This document shows, piece after piece, positions 8,481-16,736 of a stretch of DNA of 64,000 nucleotides. The DNA comes from Desulfarculaceae bacterium (GTDB taxonomy: Bacteria; Desulfobacterota; Desulfarculia; Desulfarculales; Desulfarculaceae). Location: NCBI GenBank assembly GCA_021737645.1, contig JAIPDO010000002.1:1-64000 (forward strand), given 5' to 3'. The notes beneath the pieces are model-generated. The model was given only the letters and a program-made list of their open reading frames with translations, ran no database searches and was not told the origin of the DNA. Within the stretch, counting starts at the first letter, position 1, and every line of letters begins with the position of its first letter. The position numbers and the translations under genes were made by a program.

Positions 8481-10196
8481 ATGGAAAGAGCGCGCATAGC
8501 CAGCCGCCAGGAAGGGGCCAACCTTCCCGATTACACCGCGGCCCGCCGCCATTTCTCCTGGAGCCAGTCAGAGGCCGAGTTTTCCTGGAGCCAAAGCGGG
8601 AAGCTCAACATCGCCTTTGAGGCCATCGACCGCTGGGCCTCGGGCGACAAGGCCGGGCAGACCGCGCTCATCTATGCCCAGGGCAACGCTTCCCAGACCA
8701 TAAGCTTCCGCCGCCTGCACCGGGAATCCTGCCGACTGGCCAACCTGCTCGCCTCCCTGGGCCTGGAGCAAGGCCAAAGCTTGGCCGTGTTTCTGCCCGC
8801 CGCGCCGGAAATTTTTTTCACCCAGGCCGCCTGCGCCCGTTTGGGAGTGGCCTCTTGCTGCCTTTCGCCCCACCTCACCCGTGATCAACTCAGGCAGCAA
8901 CTGGCCAGCCTTGCTCCCGCCGCCGTTATCACCGATCCGGTCCTGAGCCAGCGCCTGCCCTGGGAATTTCGGCCTGCCGGCACCAAGGTGCTCTACACCA
9001 GCGAACCGGCAGGGGGCATGGACCCGGGCGATCTGTGCTTGCCCGAAGCCATGCGGGGTCAGCCCACGGAGCATGAACCGTGCTGGGTGGGGGCGGAGCA
9101 CCCGCTGTTCATCACCTTCGTAAACCCGCCGGACGGCCCGGCCCAAGGAGTGGTGCACACCCACGGCGACATGACCGGGCAACTGATCAGCGCCCGCTGG
9201 GTGATGGACCTCAAGGAAAAATCGGTGCTGTGGTGCGACCTGGAGCCCTGGGGCATCGCGGCCACGGTTTACGGCACCTGGGCTCCCTGGCTTTGCGGAG
9301 TAACCACCCTGGTGCAGGCCGCGCCCATGCCTGCCTCCACCTGGTACCGCACCCTGGAGGCCTTCGAGGTAACCACCCTCTACACCAGCCCGGAACGGCT
9401 GCGCCAGTTGGCCCAGGCGGGCGACGACCTGCCCGGCCGCTACGGCCTCAGCCGCCTGTTGCACCTGGCCACCCTGGGCGAGCCCTTGGACGCCAAGCTC
9501 TTCTTCTGGACCCGCAACCAGCTGGGCCTGCCGCCCCACGACACCTGGTGGTCTGCCTTCACCGGCATCATCGCCCTGGCCAACCTGCCCAGTTTGGATA
9601 TCCGCCTGGCCTCCTGCGGCAAGCCTCTGCCGGGCATCGAGGCGGCGGTGGTGGACGGCCAAGGCCGCCCCCAAACCCTGCTCACCCTGGGCCAGCTGTC
9701 CCTGCGGCCGGACTGGCCCGGCCTGGCCGCCGGGTTCTGGGACCAGGGGCGCATGATCCCCCTGGAGCACGACCCCAACCATTGGCTGCTCACCGGCGAC
9801 TTGGCCTTGACCGACGAGGACGGCTACTTTTACGTGCAGGGGCGCAGCGACGATCTTATCCGGGTGCAGGACCACATGGTTGGGCCGCATGAGGTGGAGA
9901 GCCTGATCATGGCCCATCCGGCGGTGGAGGAGGCGGCGGTGATCGCCCGGCCCGGTAAGGAGTACCGCCCGGTGTTCAAGGCCTTCGTGGTGCCGGCTCC
10001 GGGCCAGGCCCCCAGCGCCCGGCTGCGCCGGGAGCTTTTGGACGATGCCCTATCCCGCCTGGCCCCGCTGACCCCCCTGGCCGACCTGGAGTTCGCCGAC
10101 GCCCTTCCCCGCAACGCGGCCGGGCGTTTGCTTCGCCGGGCATTGAGGGCCGCGGACCTGGGCCTACCCTTGGGCGACATCAGCAATATGGAATAA
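8481..10196 (+). CDS. Acetyl-CoA synthetase-like protein with degenerate active site
   Basis: 571-aa protein of the adenylate-forming (ANL) superfamily with the whole fold recognisable: an N-terminal substrate domain, a DTWW segment, and the C-terminal GRSDDLIRVQDHMVGPHEVE hinge. Three catalytic motifs are lost. The Ser/Thr/Gly P-loop ([10 protein letters not shown] in true Acs) reads [20 protein letters not shown] reads DTWWSAFTG, removing the Glu; and the A10 Lys in PKTRSGK becomes Arg (LPRNAAGRLLRR). The frame is otherwise open and clean, so it looks like a maintained pseudoenzyme rather than a pseudogene. A 27-bp tandem near-duplication (8553-8606) repeats FSWSQS at the N-terminus. The gap to the deacetylase is only 3 bp. 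Confidence 0.85.
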   Translation: MERARIASRQEGANLPDYTAARRHFSWSQSEAEFSWSQSGKLNIAFEAIDRWASGDKAGQTALIYAQGNASQTISFRRLHRESCRLANLLASLGLEQGQSLAVFLPAAPEIFFTQAACARLGVASCCLSPHLTRDQLRQQLASLAPAAVITDPVLSQRLPWEFRPAGTKVLYTSEPAGGMDPGDLCLPEAMRGQPTEHEPCWVGAEHPLFITFVNPPDGPAQGVVHTHGDMTGQLISARWVMDLKEKSVLWCDLEPWGIAATVYGTWAPWLCGVTTLVQAAPMPASTWYRTLEAFEVTTLYTSPERLRQLAQAGDDLPGRYGLSRLLHLATLGEPLDAKLFFWTRNQLGLPPHDTWWSAFTGIIALANLPSLDIRLASCGKPLPGIEAAVVDGQGRPQTLLTLGQLSLRPDWPGLAAGFWDQGRMIPLEHDPNHWLLTGDLALTDEDGYFYVQGRSDDLIRVQDHMVGPHEVESLIMAHPAVEEAAVIARPGKEYRPVFKAFVVPAPGQAPSARLRRELLDDALSRLAPLTPLADLEFADALPRNAAGRLLRRALRAADLGLPLGDISNME

Positions 10197-10199
10197 TTT

Positions 10200-10673
10200 T
10201 CAGTTCAAGGAATTGTAGGGGTCGCCCTGATCCAAGCGGCGGCTCAGGGCCTCCTGGGATTCGCCGCGAGGCACCTGCCCCTCCATCTTGGCGCTGACCA
10301 CCACCTCGCCGCGCTGGTTGGTGTAGACCACCTCGGCCTTGGCCCAGCCGCGCTGGTCCACCGAAGTCACGGTGACGGTGCAGGTGATGGTGTCGCCGAA
10401 AAATACCGGCCGCCTGAAGCGGAACTCCATGGCCGTGGCCAGCCAGGCCAGCTGTCCCCCCACTTCGCAGACCATGCCCGCAGTTAAAAGCCCATGCAAA
10501 ATAAGTTGGGGAAAACCCTTGATCCCGGCGAACTCCCGGTCGTAGTGCACCGGGTTGTAGTCCTTGGTCAGATGGCCGAAGGCCTCAGTTTCCTCTTGGC
10601 TGAAGGTGCGGGTCACGGTGAACACGTCACCGGCCTGTATGCCCTGGGCGGCTTTTTCACGCATGTGGCTCAT
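10200..10673 (-). CDS. MaoC-like (R)-specific enoyl-CoA hydratase
   Basis: 157-aa hot-dog fold protein that probably hydrates trans-2-enoyl-CoA to (R)-3-hydroxyacyl-CoA or a related acyl thioester. The hydratase-2 motif is intact: DYNPVHYD with catalytic Asp and His five residues apart, followed by GFPQLILHG. The ATG at 10673 is chosen because AGGAG lies 6 nt before it and it gives the usual family length; the frame remains open to 10754. It converges with the Acs-like gene (3-bp gap) and is divergent from the phosphomutase gene. Specific substrate unknown. Confidence 0.85.
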   Translation of the reverse strand: MSHMREKAAQGIQAGDVFTVTRTFSQEETEAFGHLTKDYNPVHYDREFAGIKGFPQLILHGLLTAGMVCEVGGQLAWLATAMEFRFRRPVFFGDTITCTVTVTSVDQRGWAKAEVVYTNQRGEVVVSAKMEGQVPRGESQEALSRRLDQGDPYNSLN

Positions 10674-10835
10674 GATTGCTCCTAGGTGGGCGGCTTTGGC
10701 CAGCATAGTCAAGCCTGGCCCCAGGGGCAAGCGGCGGATGCTCCCGAGTCTCATTATCGGGATTATCTATTTTAAATAGGACTATTTATCGGTTATTAAA
10801 ATATATAAGACGCAACCGAAAGGGAGCCCACCGGC

Positions 10836-12143
10836 ATGGCCGACCGCCGCAAGTGCATCTTGATTCTGTTGGACGGCTTGGCCGACCGGTCCCAGGCCTC
10901 CCTGGGAGGGCAAACCCCTCTCCAAGCGGCGGCCACCCCCAATCTGGACCGCCTGGCCGCCCAGGGAGCTTGCGGCCACTTCCACGCCCTGGCTCCGGGT
11001 CAGGCCCTGTCCAGCGAGGCGGCCCATTTTTTCATGATGGGCTATGCCCCGGAAGAGTTTCCCGGCCGGGGCTATCTGGAGGCCCTGGGCGAAGAATTGG
11101 CCTTTGGGCCGGACGACATTCTCCTGCTGGCCCATCTGGCCCGCTGCCTCCCCCAGGACGGGCGGCTGGTGCTCAGAGAGAAAAAGCCGCCCCTGCCCGA
11201 GGAGGACGCCAGGGAGTTTTTCTCCGCGGTCCACTCCCATGACGGCCCGGAGGGAACGGCCCACCTGGAGCGCACCAAGGGCTCCAGCGGAGTTTTGATT
11301 TTAAGCGGCGGGGCGCTCGCGGCGTCGATTACCGACAGCGACCCCATGTACCCTGGCCTGCCCCTCATGGAGCCGTTGCCCTGGGAGGGAGCCGAAAGCG
11401 ACCCCGCCGCCCTTTGTTCTTGCCGCCTGCTCAAATCTTATCTGACCTGGGCCCACCGCCGCCTAGCCGCCCACCCCCGCAACGCCAAAGCCTCGGAGCC
11501 GGTGAACGCGGTGATCACCCAGCGGGCGGGCCGCGCACCCCACCTGTCCACACTAGAGGATCGCTGGGGCCTGGGGGCTCTGTCCATCTCCTCGGCCCCA
11601 ATATACCGCGGGGTGTTTCGCGCCTTGGGGGCCCAGGCCATGGTGATTCCCGAGGCCGCCGACCCCGCCCAAGACTTGGCCGCCAAGCTGGCCCTGGCCG
11701 CCGAGCGCCTGGAAGAGTTCGACCTGATCCACGTGCACAGCAAGGCCCCGGACGAGGCGGGCCACGCCAAAGACCCCCAACGCAAGCGAGAGGCGATCGC
11801 CGCCCTGGACGCGGGCCTGGCCCAAGGCCTGGAGGCCCTGGCCGGGCGCGACATCTTGCTGGTGGTCACCGGCGACCACGCCACCGCCTGCTCCGGCGAC
11901 ATGGTGCACTCGGGAGAGCCCTCCCCACTGCTGCTGTGGGGACCGGGGGTGTGGCGCGACCAAGCCACCGCCTTCAGCGAAACCCGCTGCGCCCAGGGAG
12001 CGCTGGGGTTGCTCAGGGGGCCGGAACTGATGTACACCATCCTAAACGGCCTGGACCGGGGCAAGCTGTGGGGCCTTCGGGACAACCCCCGCGACCTGCC
12101 CTACTACCCCGCCGCCCGCCGTGCCCTGTTGCTGGAGAAGTGA
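10836..12143 (+). CDS. ApgM-like phosphoglycerate mutase / alkaline-phosphatase-fold protein
   Basis: 435-aa metalloenzyme of the alkaline phosphatase superfamily resembling cofactor-independent, archaeal-type phosphoglycerate mutase (ApgM). Visible features are the N-terminal ILILLDGLADR with TPNLDRLA, the GRGYLEALG segment, and C-terminal metal ligands in HVHSKAPDEAGHAKD and VTGDHATAC...HSGEP. It would interconvert 2- and 3-phosphoglycerate, but relatives also act on other phosphates, so the exact substrate is not certain. The upstream 80 bp is AT-rich and probably holds divergent promoters with the MaoC gene. The next gene begins within ~10 bp. Confidence 0.75.
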   Translation: MADRRKCILILLDGLADRSQASLGGQTPLQAAATPNLDRLAAQGACGHFHALAPGQALSSEAAHFFMMGYAPEEFPGRGYLEALGEELAFGPDDILLLAHLARCLPQDGRLVLREKKPPLPEEDAREFFSAVHSHDGPEGTAHLERTKGSSGVLILSGGALAASITDSDPMYPGLPLMEPLPWEGAESDPAALCSCRLLKSYLTWAHRRLAAHPRNAKASEPVNAVITQRAGRAPHLSTLEDRWGLGALSISSAPIYRGVFRALGAQAMVIPEAADPAQDLAAKLALAAERLEEFDLIHVHSKAPDEAGHAKDPQRKREAIAALDAGLAQGLEALAGRDILLVVTGDHATACSGDMVHSGEPSPLLLWGPGVWRDQATAFSETRCAQGALGLLRGPELMYTILNGLDRGKLWGLRDNPRDLPYYPAARRALLLEK

Positions 12144-12151
12144 AATCCGCC

Positions 12152-12982
12152 ATGGATGAAACGGCCGCGCGCATATTCCGCGACAAGCCCGAGGCCCTGC
12201 CTTTGCCCCCAGCCGAGATGCTGCCGCCCGCGGTGGTGAAACGCCTGAGGCGCGAGTCCGGGGTGGCCGTGGTGGAGCTGGCCGGCCGCGACAGCGTGGC
12301 CGCCGCCCTTAGGGCGGCGCGGGAGATGGGCCTGACCACCCTGGTGCCCACCTACGTTTACACCGGCAGCGAACACGGCTCTTGGGACGAGGTGCCCCAG
12401 GCCTGGCAGCGCCTGCGGGGCCGCCTTCCCGCCGGGGTGGAGCTGACACCTTTGCTGGTGATGGGATCGCCCCGCTTCTGGCGGGCCCTCAATGGCCGCT
12501 ACTTGCAGGAGTTGACCCGGCGCTTCGGTTTCTGCCCGGTGTGCCCCGGCTGTCACTTGTACCTGCACGCGGCGCGCATTCCCCTGGCCAAGCACCTGGG
12601 CGGGGTGCCGGTGGTGGCGGGTGAGCGGCTCAGCCACGACGGCCGGGACAAACTGAACCAGGTGGCCCCGGCCCAGGAGGCCTATCAGGAGCTTTACCGC
12701 GGCTTCGGCCTGGAGTTGGCCCTGCCCCTGGCCCAGGTGACCAGCGGCCGAGAGATCGAGGACATCCTGGGCCTGCCCTGGCCCGAGGGTGGGGACCAGC
12801 TGGGTTGCGTGTTCTCCGGCAACTACCTGGAGCCCGGCGGCGCCCTGGGCGTGTCCCCGGATAGCCTCACGGCCTATTTCCAGCGTTTCGCTCTGCCCCT
12901 GGCCCAGGATGTGACCGCCGCCTACCTGGATGGCCAAGCACCCGAGCACCTGGCCCTGGCCGGGGGGCTGCTGGCCGCCTAG
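12152..12982 (+). CDS. Unknown protein with PP-loop-like motif and Cys cluster
   Basis: About 276 aa; I do not recognise the family. VVELAGRDSVAAAL (about residues 35-48) resembles the SGGxDS PP-loop of ATP pyrophosphatases with the first residues changed. GFCPVCPGCHLYLH (about 130-143) is a compact Cys cluster that could bind Zn or Fe-S, and AGERLSHDGRDKLNQ is another strongly patterned stretch. An ATP-dependent modification or thiolation enzyme is possible but only inferred. ATG 12152 is used; a GTG at 12140, overlapping the upstream stop and 3 nt after GGAG, is an alternative. It is probably cotranscribed with the phosphomutase gene. Confidence 0.6.
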   Translation: MDETAARIFRDKPEALPLPPAEMLPPAVVKRLRRESGVAVVELAGRDSVAAALRAAREMGLTTLVPTYVYTGSEHGSWDEVPQAWQRLRGRLPAGVELTPLLVMGSPRFWRALNGRYLQELTRRFGFCPVCPGCHLYLHAARIPLAKHLGGVPVVAGERLSHDGRDKLNQVAPAQEAYQELYRGFGLELALPLAQVTSGREIEDILGLPWPEGGDQLGCVFSGNYLEPGGALGVSPDSLTAYFQRFALPLAQDVTAAYLDGQAPEHLALAGGLLAA

Positions 12983-13064
12983 GGGTCTTGGCAGAGGGTC
13001 TCGGCTTATACTAAGCTGTAGACAGGCAGGCCCCAGGCCAACTCACCCTAAGCGGAATCAGCCA

Positions 13065-14270
13065 GTGCCTCAAAACAAAAGCAGCGAACATCCCCCGCCG
13101 GAGGAGCCCTCTCGCCGTGGCCTGGGACAACAGGAGGCCATGCGCAACGTGGTGGCCTCCATGAGCGACGGCCTCATGGTCATCAACCAGGACGGGGAGA
13201 TAAGCTTCACCAACCCAGCCTTGAGCGGCATCCTGGACCTGATGCCCGACGAAATGCTGGGTCGTGGATGGGCCGAGCTGTTTTTCAGCGAACCGGTGAA
13301 CCGCGAATTCAACCAGATCATCGTGGACGTCATCACCGAACGCATCTACCACTACAATAAGCAGGTGACCTATAAGGTGCCTCACGGCGGCACCAAGGAT
13401 CTGATCATCACCACCGCCCTGTTGCCCAGCGAAGACAAGGACAAGGAAGTGGGCGGAGTGCTGGTGATGTTCAAGGACGTCAGCGAACTAACCCAACTGC
13501 ACCGCCGCTCCCGGGAGCTGCTGCGCCAGTCGCGGCGCCTGTTCCAAGAAAAACTGGAGAGCCTGGACCGCCTGGCTCGGGCCGTGGCCCACGAAATCAG
13601 GAATCCGGTGACCACCATAGGCGGCCTGGCCGCGCGTCTTTTGAGCGACAAACCGGCGAACAGCCGCGACGCCCGCTATCTAGGGCGCATTTTGGATGGC
13701 ACCGCCCGCCTGGAGCGGGTGGTGGAAGAAGTGCGCAACTACGCCGACCTGCCCGCCCCGGTACACCGGAAGGTGAACCTGGCCAAGTGGCTGACCGATA
13801 GAGTGTCGCCGTTCAGGGACAAAGCCAAGAGGCAGGGGGTGCGGCTGAGCCTCAGCGGCACGGGCAAGGGGCGCCAAGACAGCGAGGCCATGATCGACCC
13901 CACTCTGCTGGCCGGGGTGGTGGAGATTTTAATTACCAATGCCCTGGAGGCCATGCCCCAGGGGGGGCGGCTCAAAATCGGCCTGATGTGCGACAGCGTC
14001 AGTGGAGTGATCACGGTAAGCGATACAGGCAAGGGAATGAGCCCGGCGGACCTGCCCTACGTCTTTGATCCCTTCTTCACCACCAAGGCCGACGCGGTGG
14101 GCATGAGCCTGGCCGTGGCCAAACGCATCGCCTTGGAGCACCAGGGCGACCTGACCGTGATCAGCCGTCCGGGCAAGGGGACCACCTTCACCCTGACCAT
14201 TCCCCAGGACGGCGGCATGCTGGATGAAACCGCATTGTCGGTTCGCACCCGTCCGCCGGAAATGAAATAA
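13065..14270 (+). CDS. PAS-domain sensor histidine kinase (NtrB-like), orphan
   Basis: 401-aa soluble kinase: a PAS domain (about residues 25-140) detecting an unknown signal, HisKA with AVAHEIRNPVTTIGG (phospho-His), and HATPase_c with an N-box (EILITNALEAMP) and GKGMSPADLPYVFDPFFTT. No membrane helix is seen, so it acts in the cytoplasm. The HEIRNP form of the H-box is typical of NtrB/AtoS kinases that work with sigma-54 activators, but no response regulator is adjacent. The GTG at 13065 gives a full PAS N-terminus; an ATG at 13140 just behind AGGAGG is an alternative giving 376 aa. Confidence 0.85.
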   Translation: MPQNKSSEHPPPEEPSRRGLGQQEAMRNVVASMSDGLMVINQDGEISFTNPALSGILDLMPDEMLGRGWAELFFSEPVNREFNQIIVDVITERIYHYNKQVTYKVPHGGTKDLIITTALLPSEDKDKEVGGVLVMFKDVSELTQLHRRSRELLRQSRRLFQEKLESLDRLARAVAHEIRNPVTTIGGLAARLLSDKPANSRDARYLGRILDGTARLERVVEEVRNYADLPAPVHRKVNLAKWLTDRVSPFRDKAKRQGVRLSLSGTGKGRQDSEAMIDPTLLAGVVEILITNALEAMPQGGRLKIGLMCDSVSGVITVSDTGKGMSPADLPYVFDPFFTTKADAVGMSLAVAKRIALEHQGDLTVISRPGKGTTFTLTIPQDGGMLDETALSVRTRPPEMK

Positions 14271-14280
14271 GGCTATAAAA

Positions 14281-14988
14281 TCATAGACCCAGGAAGGCCC
14301 GGCGCACATCGTCTGAGGCCAGCAGCTCCGAGGCCGGGCCCTGGTTGCGTATGCGGCCGGTTTGCAGGATATAGGCCCAGTCGGAAAGCTCCAGGGCCTC
14401 CAGCACGTTTTGCTCCACCAGCAGCACCGTGGTGTCGCCTTCGGCCTGGAGGCGGCGCACCGTCTCGAACACCTCCGACACCATAAGGGGAGCCAGGCCC
14501 AGGCTGGGCTCGTCGAGCATGAGGAGCTTGGGGCTGCTCATCAGGCCGCGCCCGATGGCCGCCATCTGCTGCTCACCACCGCTCATGGAGCCCACCGCCT
14601 GGCTCTTGCGCTCGGCCAGGCGGGGGAAAAGCTCGTATACGTGCTCCAGGTTGCGCCGCTTGGCCGCCTCTTCAGGCACGGTGTAGGCCCCCAGCAGGAG
14701 GTTTTCCTCCACGCTCAGGGGCCCGAAGAGCCGCCGCCCCTCGGGCACGTAGATCACCCCCAGCCGAACAATCTCTTCGGTGCGCAGCCGGTCGATGCGC
14801 TTGCCGTTGAAAAGGACTTGCCCCGCCGCGATTTTCATCGCGCCCATTATGGCCTTGAGCAGGGTGGTCTTGCCCGCTCCGTTGGCCCCCACCACGCCCA
14901 CGGTCTGGTTCTGCTCCACCTTGAGGGACAGATCGCGCATCACCGGCAGGCCGGAATAGCGCACGGTGATGCCCTTGACCTCAAGCAT
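14281..14988 (-). CDS. livF: Liv-type ABC transporter ATPase (LivF)
   Basis: 235-aa ATPase subunit of a branched-chain/amide-type amino acid importer. Walker A GANGAGKTT, the signature SGGEQQM and Walker B KLLMLDEPSLGL are intact, and the sequence ends in the short C-terminus typical of LivF (SDDVRRAFLGL). ATG 14988 is preferred over 14994 because GGAG then lies 7 nt upstream; it overlaps the end of livG by 8 bp. It is the last gene of the DUF1445-livKHMGF operon. The substrate of the transporter is discussed under livK. Confidence 0.93.
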   Translation of the reverse strand: MLEVKGITVRYSGLPVMRDLSLKVEQNQTVGVVGANGAGKTTLLKAIMGAMKIAAGQVLFNGKRIDRLRTEEIVRLGVIYVPEGRRLFGPLSVEENLLLGAYTVPEEAAKRRNLEHVYELFPRLAERKSQAVGSMSGGEQQMAAIGRGLMSSPKLLMLDEPSLGLAPLMVSEVFETVRRLQAEGDTTVLLVEQNVLEALELSDWAYILQTGRIRNQGPASELLASDDVRRAFLGL

Positions 14989-15730
14989 CGCCATTCTCCT
15001 TTTGCCGCTTTACGTAGTGGTCGCCCAGATAGGCGCGCACCACCTCCGGGTCCTTGACCACCTGGGCGGGCTCGCCCTCGGCTATCTTGCGCCCGCTCTC
15101 CAAAACGATCACCCGGTGGCTGAGCTTCATGACCATCTCCAGCACGTGCTCGGTGAGCAACAGGGCCACCCCCCGTTCGCCGTGGATGCGCTGGAGCAGC
15201 TCGATAAGCCCGTCTATCTCCGAGGGGTTGAGCCCGGCGCCCACCTCGTCCAAAAGCAGCAGCTTGGGATCGCCGGCCAGGGCGGTGGCCAGGGCCACCC
15301 GCTTCTGGGCGGCCACGGGCAGTTCGGTCATCATCTCGCCGGCGGTGTCGGCGATGCCCAAAAAGTCCATGGCCTCCAGCGCCGCCCGGCGAGCCGCCCC
15401 CCGGGAGCTGGTGCGCATGAACGAACCCACCATGACGTTTTCCACCACCTTGAGGTCGCCCGAGGCCTGGAAAATCTGGAAGGTGCGGGCCAGGCCCAGG
15501 CGGGCCACCTGGAAGTCGCTGAGCGCGGTGATGTCTTGCTCGTCAAACACGACGCTGCCCGAGGTGACCTGGTGAAAACCGGCGATGCAATTGAACAGGG
15601 TGGTCTTGCCCGCCCCGTTGGGGCCGATGAGCCCCACCACCTCGTTCTGGCCCACCTGGAAGGAAACTTCATGGTTGGCCACCAGCCCGCCGAAGCGTTT
15701 GGTCACCTTGTCTACTTGCAACAGAGCCAT
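14981..15730 (-). CDS. livG: Liv-type ABC transporter ATPase (LivG)
   Basis: 249-aa second ATPase subunit. It has Walker A GPNGAGKTTLF, the Q-loop region, a non-canonical signature segment LPVAAQKRVALATAL in place of LSYGQQR, and Walker B LLLLDEVGAGL. LivG normally reads LSxGxxR...DEPxAGL, so the Gly-poor signature and DEV are mildly divergent. The C-terminus carries the usual LivG extension (VVKDPEVVRAYLGD). It lies 4 bp after livM. Confidence 0.92.
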   Translation of the reverse strand: MALLQVDKVTKRFGGLVANHEVSFQVGQNEVVGLIGPNGAGKTTLFNCIAGFHQVTSGSVVFDEQDITALSDFQVARLGLARTFQIFQASGDLKVVENVMVGSFMRTSSRGAARRAALEAMDFLGIADTAGEMMTELPVAAQKRVALATALAGDPKLLLLDEVGAGLNPSEIDGLIELLQRIHGERGVALLLTEHVLEMVMKLSHRVIVLESGRKIAEGEPAQVVKDPEVVRAYLGDHYVKRQKENGDA

Positions 15731-15734
15731 GGCC

Positions 15735-16736
15735 TCACCTCCGCCGCGCCCGCATCGCTTCCACGATGCCGTAGACGCCGCGCGGCTGAGCGGCGGCGAT
15801 AATCATGATGATGAGGCCGTACATGGCCAAATCCATGCCCGCGAACCCCGCCTGGCCCCCCAGCCAGGAACCCAGGTAGTTTTTCATGGGCACCAAGATG
15901 GCCGCGCCGATGATGGGCCCCCACATGGAGCCTGCTCCACCCAGCATGGCCATCATGGCGATCAACACCGACAGGTCCAGGCTCATGGTGTCCTCGGGCT
16001 CGATGTTGAAGTTGTAGCAGGCGTGGAAGGAGCCCACCATGGCCACGTAGGCGGTGGCCATGGCATAGGCCTTGATCTTGGACCAGTGCACGTCGATACC
16101 CAGGCTGCGGGCCACGTGCTCGTTGTCCTTGATGGCCCTGAGCTGGTAGCCCAGGCGCGAATGCCTGAAGCCGTTCATGTAGATCAGGCCGACCAATAAC
16201 ATGCCCAGCAGAATGTAATAGTAGTAGTAATCCTCGCGGAACTGAAGATAGAGCCAGTTGGGGAAGTCGCCCTTGAGCGGCAGTTCCAGGCCCCTGGCCC
16301 CGCCCACGAAGTCCCACACCTCGAACAGATCCTTGAGCACCAGGCTGGTGGCGATGGTGGCGATGGCGAAGTAGTGGCCCTTGAGCCTGAACAAAGGGTA
16401 GCCGATGATGAAGGAATAGCCCACGGCCAGGGCCATGCCCACGGGCATGGAGAACCAAAAGGGCACGTCCCAGCGGATCATCATCACCGCCGTGGTGTAG
16501 GCCCCGATGCCCACGTATTGGGCCTTGCCCAAATCCACCTGGCCGCCGTAGCCCCCGATTAGGTTCCAGCCCATGCCGTAGAGGCTGAACATGAGGAACT
16601 GGATCATGGTGGCCATGCCGAAGCTGGAGTGGGGCATGGCCGGAAACCACAGCAAAAAGGCCAACGCCGCCGCGGCCAGCCCCAGCTCGCTGCGGGGCAT
16701 ATCTCCAAAATCGAAGGCGTTTTTTACTGCTTCCAT
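15735..16736 (-). CDS. livM: Liv-type ABC transporter permease (LivM)
   Basis: 333-aa inner-membrane permease with about eight to ten hydrophobic segments. The EAA-like region RAIKDNEHVARSLGIDVHWSKIKAYA matches the LivM family, as does the GGAGSMWGPIIGAA segment near the C-terminus. It overlaps livH by 13 bp, indicating translational coupling. With LivH it forms the transmembrane pore for the substrate delivered by the downstream-mapped binding protein. Confidence 0.93.
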   Translation of the reverse strand: MEAVKNAFDFGDMPRSELGLAAAALAFLLWFPAMPHSSFGMATMIQFLMFSLYGMGWNLIGGYGGQVDLGKAQYVGIGAYTTAVMMIRWDVPFWFSMPVGMALAVGYSFIIGYPLFRLKGHYFAIATIATSLVLKDLFEVWDFVGGARGLELPLKGDFPNWLYLQFREDYYYYYILLGMLLVGLIYMNGFRHSRLGYQLRAIKDNEHVARSLGIDVHWSKIKAYAMATAYVAMVGSFHACYNFNIEPEDTMSLDLSVLIAMMAMLGGAGSMWGPIIGAAILVPMKNYLGSWLGGQAGFAGMDLAMYGLIIMIIAAAQPRGVYGIVEAMRARRR

